DNA of 64,000 nucleotides from an uncultured Clostridia bacterium (GCA_946537885.1 CAMNGC010000002.1:62001-126000); one strand, 5' to 3'; positions 17,622-26,783 are shown, numbered from the stretch's first letter. The notes: generated from the letters alone by a model not told the origin. Numbers and translations are program-made.

Positions 17622-18812
17622 ATGATATCACAGAATATAAAATCAAAACTGGCCGGCGGATCGGCCATTCGTAAGATGTTTGAAGAAGGTAATCGACTTA
17701 AGGCGCTCTATGGAGCTGAGAATGTCTTTGATTTCTCGATCGGCAATCCTGACTTAGAGCCGCCCCGCGAAGTAAGCGAGGCCTTAAGAGAGTTAGCTGA
17801 TAATCCCACCCCCGGAATGCATGGTTATATGAGCAACAGCGGCTACGAGTCCACAAGAGCTGCGATCGCTGCCAAGAGAAGCGCTGAATCCGGTCTTGAG
17901 ATCAATGCCGGAGCAGTTTGCATGACAGTAGGCGCAGCTTCAGGTCTTAATGATATCCTCCACTCTCTTTTGGACACGGACGACGAGGTAATCGTTCTTG
18001 CTCCTTTCTTTATGGAATATTCCAATTACATAGCTAATCACAACGGAAAGACGATAATAGTTGATACCGGGGATGATTTCATGCCGGATATAGATGCCAT
18101 CAGCAAAGCGATCACCCCTAAGACAAAGGCGATCATCATCAATTCTCCCAATAATCCTTCCGGCGTCATCTACGGCGAAGAAGTACTTTCTTCTCTTAAT
18201 ACTATGCTCAAGAATCAGGATCATGTTATTCATGTTATCTCTGATGAACCCTATATCGATCTGGTATATGACGGTCTGACTGTCCCGGCCGCTCTGAAAT
18301 ATATCGATAACCTGATAATCTGTTTCTCTTGGAGCAAGTCCCTGTCACTGCCTGGCGAGAGGATCGGTTATACGCTTGTTTCACCTAAGAACGAAGATTA
18401 CGAAGACCTTACTGCCGCCATCGTTCTTTCCAACAGGATCTTAGGCAGCGTTAATGCCCCTGCAATCTGGCAGAAGGTAGTCGAGAGATCTCTTAATGCC
18501 AAGGTCGATGTTGCTAATTATGAATACAGACGTAATCTCCTCTACGACAATATCATTGATGCAGGATTTGATGCCATTAAACCATCCGGTGCCCTCTATA
18601 TCTTCATGAAGACACCTGAAGGTCTTACAGATGCCGAGTTCTCGGCAATATGTGCCAAACAGAATCTCCTTTTGGTTCCCGGGGCCAGCTTTAGCAGACC
18701 CGGCTTCTGCCGTCTTGCATTCTGTGTCTCAGAACAAACTATAAGAGGTTCCAGACGGGCATTTTATGCGGTTGCCGAAGAACTGGGACTTACTGCACGT
18801 AAAGAACAATAA
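17622..18812 (+). CDS. Class I/II aminotransferase
   Basis: A 396-residue fold-type I PLP enzyme. Visible family motifs are FSIGNPDLEPP near residue 37, the NSPNNPSGVIY Asn/Pro loop near 170, SDEPY near 206, and SWSKSLSLPGERIGY, where the Lys binds PLP and the Arg follows. It resembles the clostridial AspB-like subgroup, which transaminates aspartate, aromatic or branched amino acids; the amino acid is not predictable. A GGAGG lies 7 bases before the ATG. It heads a plus-strand unit with an ABC-2 exporter 19 bases downstream, although a shared function is not obvious. Confidence 0.85.
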   Translation: MISQNIKSKLAGGSAIRKMFEEGNRLKALYGAENVFDFSIGNPDLEPPREVSEALRELADNPTPGMHGYMSNSGYESTRAAIAAKRSAESGLEINAGAVCMTVGAASGLNDILHSLLDTDDEVIVLAPFFMEYSNYIANHNGKTIIVDTGDDFMPDIDAISKAITPKTKAIIINSPNNPSGVIYGEEVLSSLNTMLKNQDHVIHVISDEPYIDLVYDGLTVPAALKYIDNLIICFSWSKSLSLPGERIGYTLVSPKNEDYEDLTAAIVLSNRILGSVNAPAIWQKVVERSLNAKVDVANYEYRRNLLYDNIIDAGFDAIKPSGALYIFMKTPEGLTDAEFSAICAKQNLLLVPGASFSRPGFCRLAFCVSEQTIRGSRRAFYAVAEELGLTARKEQ

Positions 18813-18831
18813 AATAAGGATAGGAATAGAA

Positions 18832-19524
18832 ATGGATAGTCAAAACAAGATTTTGCTCGAAGCTCGCGGTATAAACAAGAGCTACGGTAAGACCGCGATC
18901 ATCAAGAATGCTGATTTCAATATCAGAAGTAAAGAGATTATTGCCGTCGTAGGACCGAACGCAGGCGGCAAATCTACTTTACTCAAGATATTATCCGGTA
19001 CAATCGCTGCTGACAGCGGCCGGGTGCTTTTCGAAGATAAAGAACTTAAGTCGTCTGCCGACTTTGCTGCTCATATCGGATACATTCCGCAGGACAATCC
19101 TCTCTTTGAGGACATGACTGTTAAGGACAACTTAAAGTTCTGGACATCAGATGTTAAAGGCGGCTATAAAAAGCTGGTCGACTCCGGACTTATCGAGAAG
19201 ATGGGCCTTACTCAATACTTGAACTACAAGGTAAGAAGACTGTCAGGCGGATTAAAAAAGAGAGTAAGCATTACATGCGTCATTTGGAACTCTCCGGAGA
19301 TCCTGATCCTGGACGAGCCCGGTGCTGCACTGGATGTTGTCTTCAAGGAAGAGATCAAGAATTTCCTCAGGCTCTATGCCGAAGGCGGAGGAGCAGTAAT
19401 TATCGTATCTCATGAGGAAGGTGAGCTGGCTCTGGCTGACAGAATGTACCTCATGGGAGAGACAGAGCTTCGTCAGCTCGACAAACCGGTCTATGCCGCA
19501 GAACTTAAGGAATTGATATCCTGA
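18832..19524 (+). CDS. ABC transporter ATP-binding protein (ABC-2 type)
   Basis: A 230-residue nucleotide-binding subunit. Walker A is GPNAGGKST (about 42-50), the signature is LSGGL rather than LSGGQ, Walker B is ILILDEP, and the switch His is in VIIVSHEEGE. The D-loop region reads DEPGAALD, where most relatives have DEPTxGLD. The start at 18832 follows an AGGATAGGA stretch, and homology begins at ILLEARGINKSYG. It is followed by two permeases with 1-3 base overlaps, giving a complete three-gene exporter. Substrate unknown. Confidence 0.88.
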   Translation: MDSQNKILLEARGINKSYGKTAIIKNADFNIRSKEIIAVVGPNAGGKSTLLKILSGTIAADSGRVLFEDKELKSSADFAAHIGYIPQDNPLFEDMTVKDNLKFWTSDVKGGYKKLVDSGLIEKMGLTQYLNYKVRRLSGGLKKRVSITCVIWNSPEILILDEPGAALDVVFKEEIKNFLRLYAEGGGAVIIVSHEEGELALADRMYLMGETELRQLDKPVYAAELKELIS

Positions 19525-20711
19525 TGAACAGTTTATTATCTATCTTCAAGGTATCATTCAAAAAAACGGCATCCAATTTCCCGATGATAATCGCAGGTAC
19601 GCTTATCATAATCGTGGCTGCCATGTTACTCGTTTATGGACTCTACAGAGCCACAGGGTCCGAAGATATGAGTGAGATAAGCGTTGATGTCGGTCTGGTC
19701 AACGAAGATACCAGCAGCAAATCAGACTTTGTATTTAATTATCTTCAAAATGGGAGCAGCATCAAGGATCTTATAGTCTTTGTAGGATATGACGATCTGG
19801 AAGACGCTGAGACTGCTTTGCGCCGTAATGATGTGGCAGCCTTTACACATGTTCCCGAAGGTTATTTTGATGCTGTCGTTCACGGACACGGAGATCCTCT
19901 GAGACTTGTTTTCGATAAGGATCGAGATAATCCTGGTATAGGCTACTTCCTCGACATTATCGATTCAACAGCCAATGATGTGGCTATCTCTCAGGCAGCC
20001 ATCTATGCAGCAGAAGATATTGCCGATAAATATGATCTGCCTGATGATGCCCAGAAAAAGATCAACAGTGACATGAACGACATCTATATGAATACATTTA
20101 TGTTCAGAGAAAAGATGTATGATACGAATTTCGCAGGAAGCGCCAAAGGGCTGACTTTGCAGGATTTCTACTTCTCGACGCTTGCATTGCTGATCATGAT
20201 GCTTTCCGGAGTATCTTTTATATCCGTATTAAAGCCCGACTCTCACGAGATTATAAGCACGATGAAGCGTAGAGGATTCCCGCTGGCCGCTGCCCCCGGA
20301 GCTAACATGTCCACTTCCCTGCTCTTCAGTATTACCATAATTCTTATCTACCTGTTGATAAGTCATTCGTTTATTAACCCTCTGGGCATCTTCCTTATCT
20401 GCTATTGCATAATATCTTTTAATACGTTGATCTACAGGATCTTAAGAGAAGATACTGTCGCTATGCTGACCATCTGCGCCCTGTCTTTCCTGCTGCTCTT
20501 CCTGAGCGGAGCTATTGTACCGATCAGTTTTATGCCTGATGCGGTTATCAGCATTGGAAGAATGACACATGTCGGTAATTCCTTCGAGATGCTCAAGGGA
20601 CTGACTGTATCAGCCAATCGTATATCAAGATACCTTGCTACAGCTGTTTATGGCATTGTATTTACCGCCCTTGCAGTCATTTCCGACATGAAGGAGGTGA
20701 ACAGAGAATAA
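19524..20711 (+). CDS. ABC-2 type permease, larger subunit
   Basis: A 395-residue membrane protein. One helix near residues 20-40 is followed by an extracellular domain of about 170 residues, then a cluster of five or more helices from about 213 to the end. This is the YhgE/Pip-like ABC-2 topology. The extracellular part, with EDTSSKSDFVFNYLQ and FTHVPEGYFDAV, matches the usual ABC-2 permease N-terminal domain. Its start overlaps the ATPase stop as TGATG-type coupling. It most likely pairs with the next gene as a heterodimer. Confidence 0.8.
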   Translation: MNSLLSIFKVSFKKTASNFPMIIAGTLIIIVAAMLLVYGLYRATGSEDMSEISVDVGLVNEDTSSKSDFVFNYLQNGSSIKDLIVFVGYDDLEDAETALRRNDVAAFTHVPEGYFDAVVHGHGDPLRLVFDKDRDNPGIGYFLDIIDSTANDVAISQAAIYAAEDIADKYDLPDDAQKKINSDMNDIYMNTFMFREKMYDTNFAGSAKGLTLQDFYFSTLALLIMMLSGVSFISVLKPDSHEIISTMKRRGFPLAAAPGANMSTSLLFSITIILIYLLISHSFINPLGIFLICYCIISFNTLIYRILREDTVAMLTICALSFLLLFLSGAIVPISFMPDAVISIGRMTHVGNSFEMLKGLTVSANRISRYLATAVYGIVFTALAVISDMKEVNRE

Positions 20712-21760
20712 TGATACGTCAATCACTTACACTTTTTGTTCTGCTCCTTAAGAATCAACTTCGTCGCATAAGCTATGTCGCTGTACTGATCCTGCTGCCT
20801 CTCATCCTGTTAGCTGCATCTGTGACAGGTATCATTAATTATGATGTCAGCAACCGGGCCGGAATATATGTAGACGGCAATGATCCTGTTGCTATGGATG
20901 CTGCCCGTATACTTGAAGAAGGCGACTATATGGTCAAGTTCCGTATCTACGATAGCCTTGACAAGATGAAGACCGATATTGTAAACGGCAGGATTGACTG
21001 TGGCTATGTCTTCCCTGACACTTTAACAGAGGATCTCATCAACCGCGAAAAGAAGACAGTTCCACTCTACCTGAATGATTCCGAGACCGTGTTTACCACC
21101 TACGCCAACGAGGTCGTTTTCTCAGGCTTCCTTAAAGCCGGAGCCGGCCGCTTATTGACAAATTACATGGAGAATTCCGAATATACCACAGATGAGATGA
21201 ATGCCGAATTGGATGAAAGCTTCAAAAACTATATAGGTTCCGACATGGTCTTCAGCGTGGTAAAAGAAGATGTAGACGACAACAGCGTATATACCGTTGA
21301 TAAGATCAAGGATAATCATGAGACGATCTTCAGATATTTAGCAGCCGTTATCGTTATGATCGCGGCTCTTAACGGCGCGATCAAGAGAACCGGCGAGATG
21401 AAGAGTTCTGCTTTTGAAACAATGAATCGCAATGTCCTAAGGCTCAGTTGTTTTGCTTATCCCACAGCTTACTGCCTGCCTGTTGCAATTTCTCTTCTTA
21501 TGGTTATCTTTGCAACCGACAGTTCCATAGGTCCGGCCGACATTATCAACATCCTGACCTTAGTTATCGCCAGTGGGATCTTTGCAGGTATCATGGGACT
21601 TCTGATCAAAAGCCCGCGTGTCCTTGCCGGAACGGTTCCCGTCCTGATAATGCTGATGTTCTTCATCTATCCGATAATACTGGATTTCTCAATGTTCTCC
21701 CATAGCATAGAATACATCAGATACTTCTTCCCGCCGCAATTCATTAATCTTATTCACTGA
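20711..21760 (+). CDS. ABC-2 type permease, smaller subunit, short C terminus
   Basis: A 349-residue relative of the preceding permease, with the same layout: N-terminal helix (about 17-40), extracellular domain, then helices from about 210. It stops right after YIRYFFPPQFINLIH, where the preceding permease and most relatives have one more transmembrane helix. The terminator begins only 7 bases after the stop, so no lost coding sequence follows. It overlaps the previous gene as TAATG. Whether the shortened end is functional is unknown. Confidence 0.78.
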   Translation: MIRQSLTLFVLLLKNQLRRISYVAVLILLPLILLAASVTGIINYDVSNRAGIYVDGNDPVAMDAARILEEGDYMVKFRIYDSLDKMKTDIVNGRIDCGYVFPDTLTEDLINREKKTVPLYLNDSETVFTTYANEVVFSGFLKAGAGRLLTNYMENSEYTTDEMNAELDESFKNYIGSDMVFSVVKEDVDDNSVYTVDKIKDNHETIFRYLAAVIVMIAALNGAIKRTGEMKSSAFETMNRNVLRLSCFAYPTAYCLPVAISLLMVIFATDSSIGPADIINILTLVIASGIFAGIMGLLIKSPRVLAGTVPVLIMLMFFIYPIILDFSMFSHSIEYIRYFFPPQFINLIH

Positions 21761-21766
21761 TAAAAG

Positions 21767-21815
21767 CAAGGGGCTGTCTCAAAGATATACTATAAATCTT
21801 AAAGGCAGCCCCTTG
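21767..21815. terminator. Bidirectional terminator between convergent operons
   Basis: A perfect 10-bp stem (CAAGGGGCTG at 21767-21776, CAGCCCCTTG at 21806-21815) encloses a second small AAGAT/ATCTT stem. The minus-strand side runs into CTTTTATC and would end the adhesin transcript. The plus-strand side has a weaker T-rich tail and may end the exporter transcript. Confidence 0.8.
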
Positions 21816-21824
21816 ATCTGTTAT

Positions 21825-24800
21825 TTATTCTCGATCATTCTTATACTTTCTTATGCCAAATGGCAATATTGACAGCATCAGAAATGAAGCAATAGCTATC
21901 AGCAAAACACCGGTCTTCTCATAATTCGAAGTTCTTTCTCCTGTATTTGTAATCGTCTTGTCTTCCGGCGTAATCGAAGCAGTCGGTGTGATTTCAGGCG
22001 TTAATGTAGGTGTAACAGACGCCGTCGGTGTGATCGTAGGCGTAGGAGTATTTAGCTGCCTCTCAGTATTGGTCATATAGACCTCGCAAGTCTGCCCAGC
22101 ACCGATGGTGACAACAGCATCTTCGGCCAGATCATATCCTGCAACTACCTCATTATCCACTTCAGATACGGTGTAACTTCCTACTCTTAATCCCTCTATC
22201 AGGATAATGCCGTTATCATCCGTTTCGAAGACTTCATCATATTCTCGCCCACTGAAATCAACACCCATAATCCTGAAGGAAATCCCCGCAATGTGATTGT
22301 CGGAACTGAGTTTGATCACTTTCAGAGACCCGGTCTGAGGTCTGTCGGCAACACCTGCAAAATCACTGTCCGAGATATCATAGGTCATACCGTCGCTCTC
22401 TATAAACACCTGCCAAATATCTTCTCTTCTCTCGTAATTCTCTGGGGCTTGGCTCTCTTCTATCAAATAATGTCCATAAGGCAGATCATGTATATAATAT
22501 TCCCCGGAAGTCTCCTCTGTCATAACTCCGACCAACTTATCTGTATCCGCATCTATTAGACCATTGCCATTAGAATCGTCATAAACGGTAAACACTGCGC
22601 CACTAAGTCTCGAATCCGGATAATCCACATCCAGCTTCGTAATATGGATACTGCCATTGCAACGGTTACCGATCCTTACATTTACATTATTCTCTTGCAT
22701 GATCAGATCCGTATCATTCGAATTCTGTTCCCCAAGAACGATCTTGGTTATTCCGTCAGAACCATCTGTCAGAGAATAGCCTTCCGGACATTTAGTCTCG
22801 ATCACAAAATAGCAACCGGCTCTCAATTGACCGGATAAACAGTATTCTGCTTCACCGTTACTGTTCACCGTCTCGATCACCTGAGCTTCAAGCAACTCAC
22901 CATCAACATAAGTCATGGCGTTTTTATCCTCATCAGCCTCATATTCGCCACTTCCGTTACTGTCCTCGTATATCTCGAAAACAGCCCCGGCAAGCTGTCG
23001 TTCCTCATCGCTGTCATCAACTTTATACAAACGCAGACTGTATGTTACCGGAGAATTGGAGATCCCTTCTCCGCCGGCGTCCGTTATTCTTACACACTCC
23101 CCGTCCTCATTGATCACTGCCTCATATACCGTCTCATCCAATATGAATCCATCAGGTGCAAGAGTCTCTCTGATCATATAATTCCCGTAACCTGCATCTA
23201 TCTCATAATATTTTTCCTCTTCATTCCAATTCATCAGACCATATAGCGATCCGTCCTCTCTGAATACCGAGAATTCTGCTCCCTCAAGATAAGTCTTGTA
23301 CCATTCATCATATTTATAAACGATTATCTTTCCTGTCTTGAGATCATTTTCGATATTGAGTCCTATATTTATACTTGCCTCCGTGGCCCCGCTCCTGTCC
23401 ACCTGAATATCATACCTGCTGCCATCGGATATAATGGCGGGATCGGCATATATCTCCCGGACATAATACTTTCCATCAGGAATATCATTATCAAAAACAG
23501 CCTCGCCTCCGATGATCTTCCCATCCTGATCTCTTACAACCTTAACCTGAGAGACTCCTACCAAGGCCCCGCCTGCCACATATTTACTGTCAAAATATTC
23601 ATTCTTCTCTGCCGTATACAGACCGAACACAACGCTGCTGATCACTCTCTCATATTCTTCATCCGTCATATTCCCCTGTGGGATAGCTTTGCTTATATCT
23701 ATTATCGCCTTGACAGGCGTATCATTTACAATGATCTTCCCGGCTGATGAGATAGTAACAGCCGAATTGGAACTGTTCCTTCCGCTGACGGTAGCCGTAT
23801 GAGCATATCCGTTAACCTTATCTGTTACTGTTACTGTCGCAACGATGCCGTTTATCGGCAGAAAGCCGTCAGGCGCCTGTGTCTCATATATGTCGTAGAC
23901 ACCTTCATAAAGACCGCCAAGGTTATAAACACCGCTTGCCCCCTCAGTCATAATTATTCGCTGTCCTGCGGAGAACACCTTCCTGCGACTTACGGCAGAT
24001 GAATTTCCTTCATGCCTGTAAACATCATTTCTTGGAACACAAACAAAAGTTGCCCCACTCAGATTGACTCTGTTCATATCGAAAACAGTTAGGTCCAGAT
24101 CCATCCTTTCGCCCTCACTGTTAATGATCGAACATAACTCTTGATGTGAATCCGTCATAGTCCTTCCAACCTTTGTAAGGCTTATGGATGCAGGTCTGTC
24201 AGTCACCGGATAGGGTGTCGGCGTAGGGCTGTTACTGGGCTTGGGGGTAGGCGTAGCCGTAGGATTATAAGAAATCTCGCCTCTTGCGCCAAAGGATACA
24301 TATCTCAGATCACGAAACGAATCTGTTACGGATATCATCTTCTGATAGTTACCTGACTGACTTCTCCAAACAACAGGCAACGAAGTAAGTCCCATATCGA
24401 TCTCGAAGGTAACAGTACCGGTAGCACCCAAGACTATGCGCCACTTATTTCCCGATAACCTTATGAAATTCACTTCTTCCCCTGTGCTGTTTGATACGAT
24501 GGCCGAAGTCGACAAAGAAGCTCCGGCAGGCAACTCATATTCGAAAACATAATAGACATTGCCCCCGGCAACATCGAGACTCGAACTGTACAAAGCCCAC
24601 TCCTGCGAGCTCATAAGATCCTGCATTAAGGTCTTCCTGCTCTTTCCTGACACCAATGCCTGAGTGTGAGTCGCAAGTCCGCCGCTATCCGGTTCTCTGT
24701 TAAGGATCGTCCTGTATAGCATTGTCACATACTCGCTGTCACTCATGCCGTTAATGTGCTCCTGAGCCTCCTGAGAATTATAGATTGCATCATAAAGCTG

Positions 24801-25589
24801 TGCAGCAGACAAAGAACCGTTAAAAATATAGTTTACCTGTGAATTGATCTCATAAGCTCTGCCTTCTGAACCATATAGCATATAGTCATAAATATCTGTT
24901 ACAAAGCCTATTATGTTCTCGGCTATACTGTTCTTCTCGCTGTCAGTTCTGTCGTCCCAGACATCGGTATGAGGATAGCTCTCGGAAGCTGATTCCTGTG
25001 CGCTCGTGAAGAGCTTTATGCCACCATTCCTTCCTGCTATAACGGCTCTGATATTATTCTCGATCTCAGTCACATACGAGTTGATCTGTTGTGAATAAGC
25101 TACATCGGCATCTGCATAATCAAACCAGCCATAGTTTCTGTTAAAATTGTCATCATAGTTGCCGCCAATGATATTCCATACGATAAACTGAGTTGCAGCA
25201 TATTTCTGACCACTCGAAGATGATATCCGAAGAGTCTCTGAAATATTGTCAGATGAGTCATATCCGTAAGCAAGAGCGAGTCTTAACAGATCATTGACAG
25301 TACCACTGAACGATTCGAGATTAAGATCTTCCGCAGCAACCCTCGTCATAGAATATAGAGATGTTCCATGCTGGATACAGTAGGCAGTCTCATAGCTGTG
25401 CAGGTCTTCGTTATAGACTGTCTTAAAGTTCAATCCGTGACCGTCTGATAAAGTAAGCACATTGTCAGACATATAAACTACACCCCTATTACCGGCTGAT
25501 GCATAATCCTTAACCGGAAAGGCATATGCCATACAGATCAACGCAGCAAGAAATCCGGCAGCCGTTTTCTTAAGCTTATTTCTTATCAT
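21825..25589 (-). CDS. Cell-wall adhesin: thioester domain, DUF4214, six Cna-B/SpaA repeats
   Basis: A 1254-residue surface protein. It has a signal peptide (1-32), then a thioester domain with Cys71 (AYCIQHG) and Gln134 (ATQFIVW), the pair expected to form the host-reactive bond. A DUF4214 segment follows at about 285-335, then a Thr/Pro linker (443-462). Six Cna-B/SpaA-like domains span about 465-1175; their ET.AP.GY-type ends carry the Glu of intramolecular isopeptide bonds. Two of them have Asp/Asn-Gly loops (DDSNGNG near 1005, EDSNGSG near 876) like SdrD B repeats. A second Thr/Pro stalk, a TNTG motif at 1214-1217, one helix and a basic tail look like a non-canonical sortase signal. It lies 19 bases after the DUF5688 gene. 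Confidence 0.88.
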   Translation of the reverse strand: MIRNKLKKTAAGFLAALICMAYAFPVKDYASAGNRGVVYMSDNVLTLSDGHGLNFKTVYNEDLHSYETAYCIQHGTSLYSMTRVAAEDLNLESFSGTVNDLLRLALAYGYDSSDNISETLRISSSSGQKYAATQFIVWNIIGGNYDDNFNRNYGWFDYADADVAYSQQINSYVTEIENNIRAVIAGRNGGIKLFTSAQESASESYPHTDVWDDRTDSEKNSIAENIIGFVTDIYDYMLYGSEGRAYEINSQVNYIFNGSLSAAQLYDAIYNSQEAQEHINGMSDSEYVTMLYRTILNREPDSGGLATHTQALVSGKSRKTLMQDLMSSQEWALYSSSLDVAGGNVYYVFEYELPAGASLSTSAIVSNSTGEEVNFIRLSGNKWRIVLGATGTVTFEIDMGLTSLPVVWRSQSGNYQKMISVTDSFRDLRYVSFGARGEISYNPTATPTPKPSNSPTPTPYPVTDRPASISLTKVGRTMTDSHQELCSIINSEGERMDLDLTVFDMNRVNLSGATFVCVPRNDVYRHEGNSSAVSRRKVFSAGQRIIMTEGASGVYNLGGLYEGVYDIYETQAPDGFLPINGIVATVTVTDKVNGYAHTATVSGRNSSNSAVTISSAGKIIVNDTPVKAIIDISKAIPQGNMTDEEYERVISSVVFGLYTAEKNEYFDSKYVAGGALVGVSQVKVVRDQDGKIIGGEAVFDNDIPDGKYYVREIYADPAIISDGSRYDIQVDRSGATEASINIGLNIENDLKTGKIIVYKYDEWYKTYLEGAEFSVFREDGSLYGLMNWNEEEKYYEIDAGYGNYMIRETLAPDGFILDETVYEAVINEDGECVRITDAGGEGISNSPVTYSLRLYKVDDSDEERQLAGAVFEIYEDSNGSGEYEADEDKNAMTYVDGELLEAQVIETVNSNGEAEYCLSGQLRAGCYFVIETKCPEGYSLTDGSDGITKIVLGEQNSNDTDLIMQENNVNVRIGNRCNGSIHITKLDVDYPDSRLSGAVFTVYDDSNGNGLIDADTDKLVGVMTEETSGEYYIHDLPYGHYLIEESQAPENYERREDIWQVFIESDGMTYDISDSDFAGVADRPQTGSLKVIKLSSDNHIAGISFRIMGVDFSGREYDEVFETDDNGIILIEGLRVGSYTVSEVDNEVVAGYDLAEDAVVTIGAGQTCEVYMTNTERQLNTPTPTITPTASVTPTLTPEITPTASITPEDKTITNTGERTSNYEKTGVLLIAIASFLMLSILPFGIRKYKNDRE

Positions 25590-25608
25590 CGATTAAGACC
25601 TCCTCTCT

Positions 25609-26553
25609 TCAATACTTGTTGGCAGTAAAGCTGGTCAAAGCCTTATCAGACAGGCTGTAGTAATAAACACTGTCCGATAGTATCTCTTCAGCTTCCAACT
25701 CTGTCTTATTGACTCCCTCGACCAGCTCGATCAGTGCATCGGGATCACTTCCTTTACAGGCCGCCACAGCTATGACCTCATGTATGGATGACGGCAGGAT
25801 ATAAAAATCAGAACCGATCAGTTGACCAACAAATTCAAGGACATCTTCATAAACCATTGATGCCGCTCCTATGAATCCTGTAACATTACTGATAATGAAA
25901 AAGCTTCGATCTGTCGCCGCACGATCCAGATACGATTCCATCTCCTCAGGCTCAACTCTTCCTTTCATAAACAGATCGTTCATTATATCTTCCAAATCTG
26001 AGATCTTAGGCTCTAAGATCCTTCTTGTGTTCTCCATGGCAAGCTCATGCAGTTGCTCTTCATTAAGTCCCATTCCCTCCGCCAGCTCATTGTGTATGAT
26101 CACGCTTGATATTCCCTGATCATCTGCATTTACGATCCACCTGTATATCAGTGACAGATCCATAAAAGCCCGGTGAGGTACATCAGCAAGAAGTGATCTG
26201 TTATTGTCTGTATTAATGAGCTGAAAGACGATCTTATCCTTTACATTCTTATAATCGAGCTTCGGACACATGTCATTAACCCTCCTTAAGGCGGTTCTCA
26301 TAATTACGACGCCCTTTTCGATTGCCTCGAGCTCGTTTCCGGTACACAGATAGTCTTTATAAAGATCATCTACATATACTGTCGGTGATATCTGGGTTCC
26401 CTCCATGTCAGGCTGTTCAAGAGTCAGACCATCCAATTGCCTGTTTACCTTTACGATCTTTCTTAAGTTGAGCCTATAATCGGAGAATTCCTCTCCGAGC
26501 ATCTCCATAAAACGATCGAGCGTCAATTTCTTAAATTCCAAATATGTCAGCAT
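25609..26553 (-). CDS. DUF5688 family protein
   Basis: A 314-residue soluble protein that resembles the DUF5688 family, common in clostridial gut and rumen species and without known function. The sequence has no signal peptide or membrane helix. It shows an N-terminal helical region, a central HRAFMDLSLIYRWIV stretch, GMGLNEEQLHELAMENT, and a C-terminal FYILPSSIHEVIAV segment with the family's conserved ILPSS. The ATG follows AAAGGAGG by 5-6 bases. It is the promoter-proximal gene of the adhesin transcript, so a role in adhesin expression or a shared environmental response is possible, but that is inference. Confidence 0.7.
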   Translation of the reverse strand: MLTYLEFKKLTLDRFMEMLGEEFSDYRLNLRKIVKVNRQLDGLTLEQPDMEGTQISPTVYVDDLYKDYLCTGNELEAIEKGVVIMRTALRRVNDMCPKLDYKNVKDKIVFQLINTDNNRSLLADVPHRAFMDLSLIYRWIVNADDQGISSVIIHNELAEGMGLNEEQLHELAMENTRRILEPKISDLEDIMNDLFMKGRVEPEEMESYLDRAATDRSFFIISNVTGFIGAASMVYEDVLEFVGQLIGSDFYILPSSIHEVIAVAACKGSDPDALIELVEGVNKTELEAEEILSDSVYYYSLSDKALTSFTANKY

Positions 26554-26613
26554 TTTTACCTCCTTTTATGCGACTTTTTTGTAGTACGATTTGAAGCCTC
26601 CTTTCCGTAAAAT

Positions 26614-26637
26614 AAAAAAGGGCCGGATTTCCGACCC
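26614..26637 (-). terminator. Terminator, second of a tandem pair
   Basis: On the minus strand an 8-bp stem with one G-U pair (GGGTCGGA with TCCGGCCC, 26620-26637) is followed by TTTTTT. It lies about 60 bases upstream of the DUF5688 start and about 150 past thiN. Confidence 0.8.
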
Positions 26638-26653
26638 TGTATTCTTAAGCATC

Positions 26654-26681
26654 AAAAAACCGTCTCCCTCGGGGAAACGGT
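26654..26681 (-). terminator. Terminator, first of a tandem pair
   Basis: On the minus strand a 10-bp stem with one G-U pair (ACCGTTTCCC at 26672-26681, GGGAGACGGT at 26659-26668) has a 3-base loop and six T. It probably ends the long def-to-thiN transcript. If the candidate promoter upstream is real, it would also act on the DUF5688 leader. Confidence 0.82.
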
Positions 26682-26705
26682 CTTATATGCTTATAAATCA
26701 GTTTA

Positions 26706-26734
26706 ATGATAGCATCGGGCGCAGGTCCCGACAA
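26706..26734 (-). promoter_or_regulatory. Candidate promoter for DUF5688-adhesin
   Basis: On the minus strand TTGTCG (26729-26734), 17 bases and TATCAT (26706-26711) are found. The -35 lies inside the 10-bp direct repeats. A transcript from here would first meet both terminators, then DUF5688. Confidence 0.35.
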
Positions 26735-26751
26735 GTCCCAACAAGTCCCAT
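26722..26751. repeat. Three tandem 10-bp direct repeats
   Basis: CAGGTCCCGA, CAAGTCCCAA and CAAGTCCCAT lie head to tail at exactly 10-bp spacing, which places each copy on the same face of the helix. They sit between thiN and its terminators and overlap the candidate -35. Confidence 0.6.
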
Positions 26752-26783
26752 TTTTTGTAACATAACCTTATTGACTTAGACTT

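Noticed and set aside
26698..26751. A 17-codon minus-strand ORF through the 10-bp repeats
   Set aside because: No ribosome binding site precedes it, and the residues simply follow from the repeat units.
26722..26751. A CRISPR-like or phage attachment repeat
   Set aside because: Three 10-bp units without spacers, no cas genes, no integrase and no duplicated tRNA end nearby.
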